Of a stretch of 64,000 nt of DNA, positions 44,698-51,746 are shown in pieces. The stretch is from Flavilitoribacter nigricans DSM 23189 = NBRC 102662 (GTDB lineage Bacteria; Bacteroidota; Bacteroidia; Chitinophagales; Saprospiraceae). A program made the position numbers and the translations under genes. The notes under the pieces are model-generated. The model saw only the letters and a list, made by a program, of their open reading frames with translations. It was not told the DNA's origin and did no database searches. How positions within the stretch are numbered: position 1 is the first letter of the stretch; each line of letters starts with the position of its first letter. Location of the stretch: assembly GCF_002646595.1 (NCBI RefSeq), contig NZ_PDUD01000024.1, positions 186,001-250,000 of the forward strand, written 5' to 3'.

Positions 44698-46023
44698 ATG
44701 AAAACGATCCCCAACATTCCCGATATCGACAAAGACCGGGTGGTCATTGTCGGTGGCGGTTTTGCCGGGCTCAAACTTGCCCGTAAGTTGAGCAAGGACA
44801 ATTTTCAGGTTGTCCTCTTCGACAAGCATAACTACCACCAGTTCCAGCCCTTATTTTATCAGGTAGCTACCGCCGGCCTCGAGCCCAGTGCCATCGCCTT
44901 CCCGTTGCGCAAGATCTTTCAGTCCACCAAGGACCTGCACGTTCGGATCGGTAATGTGGACCGCGTCGAGCCGGAGGATAAAATGATCTACACCAATCTG
45001 GGCAGTCTTTCCTACGATTATCTGGTACTAGCGATCGGTGCGGACACCAATTACTTCGGCAACGAGCAGATCCGGCAGCACGCCATACCCATGAAATCGC
45101 TGCCCGAAGCCCTTTCCCTGCGCAATACCTTACTGGCCAATTATGAGGCGGCACTCAACGAGCAGGACCCGGAAGTGGTACAGGGTCTGCTGAACGTAGT
45201 GATCGTCGGAGCGGGACCGACCGGTGTTGAGCTGGCCGGAGCGATCGCAGAAATGCGCAAATTCGTTCTCCCGAAGGACTATCCCGAACTCGACTTCAGC
45301 CAGATGAAAGTCTTCCTGCTGGAAGGCGCCCCCAATGTACTTCCCGGATATTCGGACGAAGCGTCGGACAAATCCAGGGAATACCTGAAAGAACTGGGCG
45401 TAGACGTTCGTCTCGATACGATGGTGGTGGATTACGACGGGGAAACCGTTCAACTCAAGGATGGCTCCAGCCTCAGTTCCCACAATGTGATCTGGGCGGC
45501 GGGGGTAAAAGCGAACGAGATCCCCGGTCTGCCGGACGATGCCTACGGTAAGGCCCGCCGACTGGTAGTAGACCGGAACAACCGGGTAAGGGGACAAAAA
45601 TATATTTTCTGCCTCGGTGACCAGGCTTATATGGAAACCGAAAAATATCCTAAAGGACATCCGCAGGTAGCTCAGGTAGCGCTGCAACAGGCGGACCTGC
45701 TGGCCACTAATTTACCCAAACTGGATCGTGGAGAAAGTGGAAAAGAGTTTGAATACAAGGATAAGGGTTCCCTCGCCACCATCGGACGGAACCGGGCCGT
45801 AGCGGACCTGCCGGGATTCAAGTTCCAGGGCTTCTTTGCCTGGATTCTCTGGCTGTTCGTCCACCTGATGGCCCTGGTCGGCGCGCGCAACCGGGTACTG
45901 GTATTTATCAACTGGGCGTGGAGTTATTTCACCTTTGACAAATCTTTCCGCCTCCTGATCAATCCGAAGCCTAAAGAAAGACCTTCGCTGAAGCAGGAAA
46001 CCGAGACCGAACCGGTATCATAA
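44698..46023 (+). CDS. Type II NADH dehydrogenase (NDH-2)
   Basis: 441 residues. FAD-binding GGGFAGL (about 20-26), NAD-binding GAGPTGVELAGAIAEM (about 171-186), FAD ribityl segment CLGDQAYME, and a C-terminal amphipathic/hydrophobic region (FFAWILWLFVHLMALVG and VFINWAWSYFTF) that attaches to the inner membrane. It passes electrons from NADH to quinone without pumping protons. The HNYHQFQPLFYQVATAGLEPSAIAFPLR motif is very characteristic. Monocistronic. Confidence 0.95.
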   Translation: MKTIPNIPDIDKDRVVIVGGGFAGLKLARKLSKDNFQVVLFDKHNYHQFQPLFYQVATAGLEPSAIAFPLRKIFQSTKDLHVRIGNVDRVEPEDKMIYTNLGSLSYDYLVLAIGADTNYFGNEQIRQHAIPMKSLPEALSLRNTLLANYEAALNEQDPEVVQGLLNVVIVGAGPTGVELAGAIAEMRKFVLPKDYPELDFSQMKVFLLEGAPNVLPGYSDEASDKSREYLKELGVDVRLDTMVVDYDGETVQLKDGSSLSSHNVIWAAGVKANEIPGLPDDAYGKARRLVVDRNNRVRGQKYIFCLGDQAYMETEKYPKGHPQVAQVALQQADLLATNLPKLDRGESGKEFEYKDKGSLATIGRNRAVADLPGFKFQGFFAWILWLFVHLMALVGARNRVLVFINWAWSYFTFDKSFRLLINPKPKERPSLKQETETEPVS

Positions 46024-46066
46024 AGATTTCAAGGCGGTTGACACCTCATCAATCCCATCCATTTTC

Positions 46067-46166
46067 GGCAAACGGTTAGCGGCCAGACACCGTCAACCGT
46101 TTGCCCTCAACCACCGTCGACCGTCAACCCTCGACCCTCGACCGTCAACCATCCACCGTCCCCCCC
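46067..46166 (-). repeat. Word-like G-rich tract and hairpin between convergent genes
   Basis: GGCAAACGGTT (46067-46077) and AACCGTTTGCC (46095-46105) form a perfect 11-bp inverted repeat. Then, to the stop codon at 46166, the plus strand holds repeated ACCGTCAACC / TCGACC / CCACCGTC words; on the minus strand this is GACGGTTGACGG-type G-rich DNA directly after the stop of the anti-sigma gene. It probably works as a terminator zone. Confidence 0.6.
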
Positions 46167-46771
46167 TAAATCGCCTCCAACTCATCAATAACAATCCTCA
46201 TTTCCCGTAATTTTTTTCCATAAAAAGTATTTACCCAGGTCTTGAGCCACCAACGGGAGAACAGTATCGCTACCGCAATGGCCGCAGCCAGATAGCCTAT
46301 CATCACCGGCCGCAACCAAAAGGTCCAGTCTATCCGGCCAATGACCCGGTACTGCCCCAAAAGGGCACCGCCGATGGCAACCAGCGGGATGAAGATAAGG
46401 ATACCGTAACGATAATTTTGCATAAACCTTTCCAGCAGACTGCTCACCGCTCGTAAGTACTCCAGGGTACTGTGTTCGGGTTTGATCCGGTTGATCATTC
46501 CCATCTCCACTTCGTATTTCCAGATCATCAGTCCGGTAAAAATAACCAGTCCGCCCGCCCAGAGGAAGTGTTGAAAAGCCAACAGGAGCAGACACCCGAT
46601 AGCCGCTGCGATCAGAAAAGTACGATGTTCACGGCGGGCCGTTCTTTTGATCCGCTCCACGAGATTGAGCGAGCGGTCTCCGACCAGCTCCTTCGCGGCG
46701 ACAAAGGAGGGCAATTCCGGTTCCTCCGTAGCCGACTGTTGCCAGATGGCCTGTAGATCAAACTTTTCCAT
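46166..46771 (-). CDS. Membrane protein paired with ECF sigma, putative anti-sigma factor
   Basis: 201 residues. A cytoplasmic N-terminal part (about 1-50, FDLQAIWQQSATEEPELPSF) then four spans (about 53-69, 71-86, 122-142, 152-172) and a short cytoplasmic tail. The gene overlaps the end of the ECF sigma gene by 14 bp, the usual layout for a cognate anti-sigma protein that holds the sigma at the membrane. No ZAS zinc motif is visible, so the binding mode would differ. Confidence 0.65.
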   Translation of the reverse strand: MEKFDLQAIWQQSATEEPELPSFVAAKELVGDRSLNLVERIKRTARREHRTFLIAAAIGCLLLLAFQHFLWAGGLVIFTGLMIWKYEVEMGMINRIKPEHSTLEYLRAVSSLLERFMQNYRYGILIFIPLVAIGGALLGQYRVIGRIDWTFWLRPVMIGYLAAAIAVAILFSRWWLKTWVNTFYGKKLREMRIVIDELEAI

Positions 46772-47249
46772 GTAGCTGTTTTTTTAATTTTTCTTTAATC
46801 CGATTGATCTTAACCCCCACATTGCTCACACTGATGCCCAGGATCTGCGACATTTCTTCGTAACTCTTTTCTTCCAGGTACAACAGGATCAGGGCCCGAT
46901 CTACCTCCTTTAACTGCCGGATCTGCCGGTACAATAATTCCAGTTGCCGTTGTTGGGGATCTTCCACCGGGCGGGGTGGCACCGATAGGTTCTCCACTGC
47001 CGGTCCCAATTCCTTGGGATCCTGCCTTTTTTTGCGCACCAGCGAAAGGCAAACATTCAGACTAACCCGGTAGATCCAGGTAGAGAGTTTTGCCTGCTGC
47101 CGGAAATTGTCTTTCGACTTCCACAACTGCAGGCAGACTTCCTGGAAGTAGTCCTGAAAATCCACTTCGTTATCGGTATAGGCCCGGCAGATCCGGGCGA
47201 TGATCGCCCGGTTATTTTCAATGTATTCCTGATAGAATTCTGCCGACAT
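46758..47249 (-). CDS. ECF-type RNA polymerase sigma factor
   Basis: 163 residues. Region 2 (YIENNRAIIARICRAYTDNEVDFQDYFQEVCLQLWKSKDNFR and STWIYRVSLNVCLSLVRKKR, about 9-75) and region 4 (LKEVDRALILLYLEEKSYEEMSQILGISVSNVGVKINRIKEKLKKQL, about 113-159) are both complete. Directs transcription under some envelope or other signal. Second gene of a three-gene operon (47711 to 46166). Confidence 0.95.
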   Translation of the reverse strand: MSAEFYQEYIENNRAIIARICRAYTDNEVDFQDYFQEVCLQLWKSKDNFRQQAKLSTWIYRVSLNVCLSLVRKKRQDPKELGPAVENLSVPPRPVEDPQQRQLELLYRQIRQLKEVDRALILLYLEEKSYEEMSQILGISVSNVGVKINRIKEKLKKQLHGKV

Positions 47250-47282
47250 TGCTGTTTATTCAATATTTCCGAAATGGATCCT

Positions 47283-47711
47283 TTACTGCGGAGTAATCTG
47301 CCCGCTCCTAAGATGGCTAACCAGCTTTTCCATCCGTTGCTGCAACACATTGCGGTATACCCGGTGCTCCGCCGGACTGCCCATCAGGTTCTCGTAGAAG
47401 CTCAGGTGCATTTGTCCGTCAGTGGTGCGCTCTACCCGCAGATAGGCCTGTAGCCGGTGATAGGGTGCTTCATCCGGAGTAGCGCCCCAGACTACTTTCA
47501 ACTGACTGAGGTGGACGACCGGGCTCCCCGGGTATTTGAAGAGACAGCTTTGACCGTCCTCTTCCAACAGTTCCAGGTTAAAGGTGTCGATCAGATCCTC
47601 TATTAATGCGAACCAGCGATCAGCGCCATCGGCTAAAGGTACGGACTGCTCTACTTTGACTTCGGGAGCAAACAGATTTTTTACTTGTTCGAATACGGTG
47701 TTAATTGTCAT
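47283..47711 (-). CDS. Hypothetical protein at the head of the ECF sigma operon
   Basis: 142 residues, soluble, mixed alpha/beta, with Trp residues (WFALIEDLIDTF; KVVWGATPDEAPYHRLQAYLRVERT) and a helical C terminus. No known motif. It lies 33 bp before the sigma gene, the same direction; being first in the operon it may be part of the signal pathway or just a target. Confidence 0.6.
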   Translation of the reverse strand: MTINTVFEQVKNLFAPEVKVEQSVPLADGADRWFALIEDLIDTFNLELLEEDGQSCLFKYPGSPVVHLSQLKVVWGATPDEAPYHRLQAYLRVERTTDGQMHLSFYENLMGSPAEHRVYRNVLQQRMEKLVSHLRSGQITPQ

Positions 47712-48097
47712 GATACTTTGTTTTTGCTTAGTTAGTGCTCACCGTCGGGACTTTCTTACACTTTTGGAAAAGTTTTTTATAATTTGTTGGGAAGAAGCAA
47801 GAACGTGGACACATGAAGTCATCGCTACTTTCTCCGATAATGTCAATCCTTATCCCGGCTGCCGGCTGTCTGTACGACGGGGAGCCTGGCGTCTTCCGCC
47901 ACCGTACGGAGCAGAAAAGCTCATCGAACAATAACGATCATCAGCGGGATTATTCCATCTTTTTCCCTAACCGCTTGCAGCGAAGCGGATTCCGTTACCA
48001 CTTTCCCGTCCCTTAAGACCGTTCCCTTTTTACACATTATTGATCCTACCGGCCCCGCTCAAAAATCATCCCGGAACTAGATTATCACTGTATTGCC
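47712..48097. other. Divergent promoter region of the ECF operon and the GT2 gene
   Basis: 386 bp. No believable gene; frames on both strands are short and antisense to each other. A dyad ACTTTT-GG-AAAAGT lies at 47760-47773, about 50 bp before the 47711 start, and may be an operator. Confidence 0.35.
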
Positions 48098-49336
48098 ATG
48101 ACCTCTTACCTGCAAAAACGAACACTTTATCCGCCACTGATCAAAACCCAGCCGCCGGATGACCTCGGTATGGTACTGGTAATACCGGCTTACGACGAAC
48201 CCGAACTCATCGACAGTCTGGAAGGGCTCCGTCATTGCCAGGCTCCGGCCCAGACCGTAGAAGTTATTGTGATCATCAATCATTCTGAAAAGGAAAAACC
48301 GGAAGTAAAGCAAAGGAACTACCGCTGTTTTGAACAGGCTATGAGCTGGAGCCGGACCCTACGATCCGATTGGCTGCATTTTCATATTCTGTACTGCCCG
48401 GAATTGCCGGAAAAACACGCAGGAGTGGGTATGGCGCGCAAGATCGGGATGGATGAAGCCTGCCGTCGACTGGAAGCGGCGGGAAATCCCGACGGACTGA
48501 TCGTCTGTTTTGATGCCGATAGCCGGTGCGACTCCAATTTCTTGCGGCAGATCGAGCGGTACTTTCAACGTTATTCCAGGACCCAGGCGGCCAGTATCTA
48601 TTTTGAACATCCGCTGAAAGGAGAAGATTTTAACGCCGCAACCTACCGGGCGATCACCCTCTATGAGCTCCATTTGCGCTACTTCATAAATGCCCAGGCC
48701 TGGGCGGGATTGCCTTACGCCTACCAGACCATCGGTTCCAGTATGGCCGTCCGCTGCCGTTCCTATCAGAAGCAGGGGGGCATGAACCGTCGCAAGGCCG
48801 GAGAAGATTTTTATTTCCTGCACAAATTTACCATGCTCGAAGAATTCGGCGTGATCAACAGTACGCGGGTTATCCCGTCACCGCGACCGTCACACCGGGT
48901 ACCGTTCGGTACGGGTCGAGCGATCGGCCAGTTGCTGGCCAATCAGCTGGAAGCGGACACTTATGCTCCCGCCGGCTTTGTCATGCTGCGACAGCTGGTC
49001 CGCCAGGTACCACAACTGTTCCAGGCCGACTTTTCGATCAATATCGCCCCGCCCCTGGCTACATTTCTGCAATCCGTAAATTTCGAGGAGCGATTATCCG
49101 AGATGCGCACCCACACCAGTAGTCCAAACGCCTTTTACAAGCGGTTCTTTCGCTGGTTTGATGCTTTTATGCTGATGAAATATGTCCATTTCATCCGGGA
49201 CCACCACCGGGCCAATGTACCGGTTAAAGAGGCCGCAAGCTGGCTGACGGAAGTTTCCGGATTCAGTACCGGAACGGACCCAACGGTCAAAGACCTGCTC
49301 CAGTTGTGGCGGAGTATTGATCGAAGCGAGGATTGA
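48098..49336 (+). CDS. Glycosyltransferase family 2 protein
   Basis: 412 residues. GT-A fold: LGMVLVIPAYDEPELIDSLEGL at about 23-44, nucleotide-sugar DXD motif as CFDADSRCDSNFL (Asp139/Asp141), and a second-half GEDFYFLHKF that fits the ED catalytic motif of GT2. No membrane span, so a soluble or peripheral enzyme, perhaps for polysaccharide or glycolipid. Acceptor unknown. It ends 18 bp from the convergent 49355 gene. Confidence 0.85.
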   Translation: MTSYLQKRTLYPPLIKTQPPDDLGMVLVIPAYDEPELIDSLEGLRHCQAPAQTVEVIVIINHSEKEKPEVKQRNYRCFEQAMSWSRTLRSDWLHFHILYCPELPEKHAGVGMARKIGMDEACRRLEAAGNPDGLIVCFDADSRCDSNFLRQIERYFQRYSRTQAASIYFEHPLKGEDFNAATYRAITLYELHLRYFINAQAWAGLPYAYQTIGSSMAVRCRSYQKQGGMNRRKAGEDFYFLHKFTMLEEFGVINSTRVIPSPRPSHRVPFGTGRAIGQLLANQLEADTYAPAGFVMLRQLVRQVPQLFQADFSINIAPPLATFLQSVNFEERLSEMRTHTSSPNAFYKRFFRWFDAFMLMKYVHFIRDHHRANVPVKEAASWLTEVSGFSTGTDPTVKDLLQLWRSIDRSED

Positions 49337-49354
49337 GCCTGTAGTCGCAAGCAA

Positions 49355-49807
49355 TTAAATATTTTTGAATACCGGACATCCACCGCGGTACTTTTTGGCT
49401 TTTTTCCGCGCCCGCAATCGCACGCGCTTCCGCTTCTTCTTTTTTCGCTGTTGCAGGCTATTTCGGCTGGATTCGGATCGAACACTTACCGTACTCGCTG
49501 AAGTCTCTACCGCCTGAGGCGTTGTTACCGTAGCTTGCACAAGCTGTTGCTGCGGAGGAGGTGCCACGTTTTGCTGTGGAGGCATTGCCGCCGGTTCGGG
49601 ATGATATCCGACAAGAATGGTCTGTGCCGTAGCCGGCACGCGATTGGCGGTACTGAGATCGACCTGCTGCTGATCAATTTGCTGGAGTACTTCGGTCAGG
49701 TCAATCCCTTCGTTCTTTTTTTCCCGCTCCATGCAGGGACAGTAGCCTCGCTGGGAGAAAATGGATAGCGGAATGAGAAGCAGAAAAAGGAAGGTGGCAG
49801 TTTTCAT
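49355..49807 (-). CDS. Small secreted protein with Gln/Pro region and very basic tail
   Basis: 150 residues from the ATG at 49807 (frame open to 49846, but only this start gives a signal peptide). Signal KTATFLFLLLIPLSIFSQ, then CPCMEREKK, a Pro/Gln-rich linker (PPQQNVAPPPQQQLVQ, near 78-93), Ser-rich part, and a tail with about 17 Lys/Arg in 24 residues, ending GGCPVFKNI. Charge suggests binding to DNA, polyanionic matrix or LPS outside the cell. No family recognised. Confidence 0.6.
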   Translation of the reverse strand: MKTATFLFLLLIPLSIFSQRGYCPCMEREKKNEGIDLTEVLQQIDQQQVDLSTANRVPATAQTILVGYHPEPAAMPPQQNVAPPPQQQLVQATVTTPQAVETSASTVSVRSESSRNSLQQRKKKKRKRVRLRARKKAKKYRGGCPVFKNI

Positions 49808-50166
49808 ACGGGGAGTTTTTTTAAAATGACAGGAGGTGCGCTCCAAAGTTGCATATCCTCAAATTCTAACTACCTGATTTATAGTATTTAACATTTTTTC
49901 TTTAGATCCGGGAACTAAAAGCGGATTGCACTTGTATGCTTATCGTACCGTTTCCGGTACTTCATTTACATATCTTTTTACCTGTTCAATCCGAATCGTC
50001 ATGATTTCATTTGCCTGATACTTTGTTGGCAATACCGCTACACTCCGGCTGACCAATAGCCGTTTTTATTTTTAACCTGGGGCTTTTCAAGCTCTATCCC
50101 TGCCTGCATAGTATCGCTGTTTTCTTCCCATTTCTCATTCTTTTTTTGCACCTCTAAAGTTTTTCT
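49808..50166. other. Promoter-containing spacer before the reductase gene
   Basis: 359 bp, AT-rich, no gene seen. It holds a hairpin GTACCG-TTTC-CGGTAC (49945-49960) of unknown role. Confidence 0.35.
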
Positions 50167-50706
50167 ATGCGAAATATAACTTATCACGTGGCCACCAGCC
50201 TCGATCACTATATTGCCCACGAAGACGGTTCGGCCGGTGGATTTTTACCAGAAGGAGATCACGTCGCAGCCTATCTGGCACATCTGCAGGATTACGACAC
50301 GGTTATCATGGGGCGGCGCACTTACGAATTTGGCTACGACTTCGGACTGGAACCGGGCCGACCGGCCTACCCCCACATGCAACACTACATTTTTTCCAAA
50401 AGCCTGCAACTGCCCGATCTTTCCGATCAGGTAGAAGTGATCGCCGAACAGCCCCTGGATCTGATCCGTTCGCTAAAAGACGGAACGGGTACGGACATTT
50501 ACCTGTGTGGTGGCGGCGAGTTTGCCGGTTGGTTGCTGGACGAGGGACTGCTCGATAAACTACGGATCAAATTGAATCCCGTAGTTTTTGGCAAGGGGAT
50601 CCCCTTGTTCGGTAGCAGTCAGCGGGCCATCAATCTAATCCTTACCGACACGACCGTTTATCATTCGGGCGTGCTCCTGCTGGATTACGATGTTCGCTAT
50701 ACCTAA
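50167..50706 (+). CDS. Dihydrofolate-reductase-like protein (RibD C-terminal family)
   Basis: 179 residues. Begins RNITYHVATSLDHYIAHEDGS, then DTVIMGRRTYEFGYD (NADPH-binding region) and LCGGGEFAGWLLDEGLLDKLRIKLNPVVFGKGIPLF, the standard layout of the RibD_C/YyaP-like reductases. Probably an NAD(P)H-dependent reductase of folate- or riboflavin-like pteridines; the true substrate of this stand-alone group is unknown. Monocistronic. Confidence 0.85.
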   Translation: MRNITYHVATSLDHYIAHEDGSAGGFLPEGDHVAAYLAHLQDYDTVIMGRRTYEFGYDFGLEPGRPAYPHMQHYIFSKSLQLPDLSDQVEVIAEQPLDLIRSLKDGTGTDIYLCGGGEFAGWLLDEGLLDKLRIKLNPVVFGKGIPLFGSSQRAINLILTDTTVYHSGVLLLDYDVRYT

Positions 50707-50932
50707 GGAAATTCGGGACAATTGCCCTCAGCAGCCGATAGCGAATCTGGCGGATTTACTGTAGCTTTATATACTGACCGAAGCGGTTTGGGAATCCCGA
50801 CGGTGACCAGCGCGTCAGGACCAAGCCACTTCGGGTCAAGTTTAGATGCTTCTCGGTTCTTATACCGCGGAGCCCATTCACCCAAAGATCTTCGGCCCTC
50901 CGTGGATCAAACAGAACTAAAATCCGACTGCC

Positions 50933-51601
50933 ATGAAACACCTCTTTCTGCTTTTGTGCACCCTGAGTTTACTAACTGCTGTACAGGCCCAGCCTTACGG
51001 AATTACCGGACTGGCCATTGATCCTGCTGCACCCAACGAGCAGGATTCCGTACGGGCCCTGGTCGCTACCATTTTCTCTACCCAGCAGAACCTCTTTGCT
51101 GTTGAAGACACGCTGATCAATGACACCGTTTATCTGGACCTGCATTTCTGTGGCGGTACCCTACCGGCAATCGATGTGCGGGAAGATACAGTCCAACTCG
51201 GCGTTTTTCCGGTAGGCGACTACCAACTCGTTTGCACCGTTTCCGAATACGTCGTGGCCATAGATGAAGAAGGCATGCTGGCTGATACCTGCGCCCTGGA
51301 TACCCTTTACCGGGATACCCTGGCGTTTCGCGTTGATCTCCTGGATGCAGTCGAACGATTGGTCCCTCCCGGCTTCCGGCTGGCGCCCAATCCCGCTGCC
51401 GATCATTTTCGTCTCAGTCTGGATACGCCGCTGCGTTCCGTTCGCTTGTGGTCTGCTGGCGGTCGGGCGGTGCACGAATGGCGGCAATTATCCGGCTCGC
51501 AGCACTATCTGGACCTGCCGGATCTTCCCCAGGGAATCTATTATCTCGAAATGCAGTTTTTCAACCGAAAGCCGTTTTGGGAACGCCTGATCATTCGCTA
51601 A
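50933..51601 (+). CDS. Small T9SS-exported protein
   Basis: 222 residues. Signal peptide to about Ala19-Gln20. A beta-rich middle domain (about 22-135) with the pair CGG / VCTV / DTCALDT Cys residues, then a linker PPGFRLAPNPAADHFRLSL that opens a type A T9SS sorting domain and ends ERLIIR. Third T9SS cargo in the window. Function not known. The 226-bp gap before it (50707-50932) holds no start-to-stop gene I can support. Confidence 0.7.
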   Translation: MKHLFLLLCTLSLLTAVQAQPYGITGLAIDPAAPNEQDSVRALVATIFSTQQNLFAVEDTLINDTVYLDLHFCGGTLPAIDVREDTVQLGVFPVGDYQLVCTVSEYVVAIDEEGMLADTCALDTLYRDTLAFRVDLLDAVERLVPPGFRLAPNPAADHFRLSLDTPLRSVRLWSAGGRAVHEWRQLSGSQHYLDLPDLPQGIYYLEMQFFNRKPFWERLIIR

Positions 51602-51682
51602 GGGTACTTTCCCTGCCTGAAACCGCGGATCATTTAACCTTCTATAGTTGCAAGCTCGCCTGGATGTCAACTTTATCCTTCC

Positions 51683-51690
51683 TATATTTG
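51683..51690 (+). promoter_or_regulatory. -7 promoter element of the deacetylase gene
   Basis: TATATTTG, exact TAnnTTTG, 57-64 bp before the ATG at 51747, leaving a leader of about 50 nt. Confidence 0.55.
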
Positions 51691-51746
51691 TAATGTATCT
51701 TTAGAAAATCTTTGAAGATCACTTAATAAAGGAAAAACCACCGATC

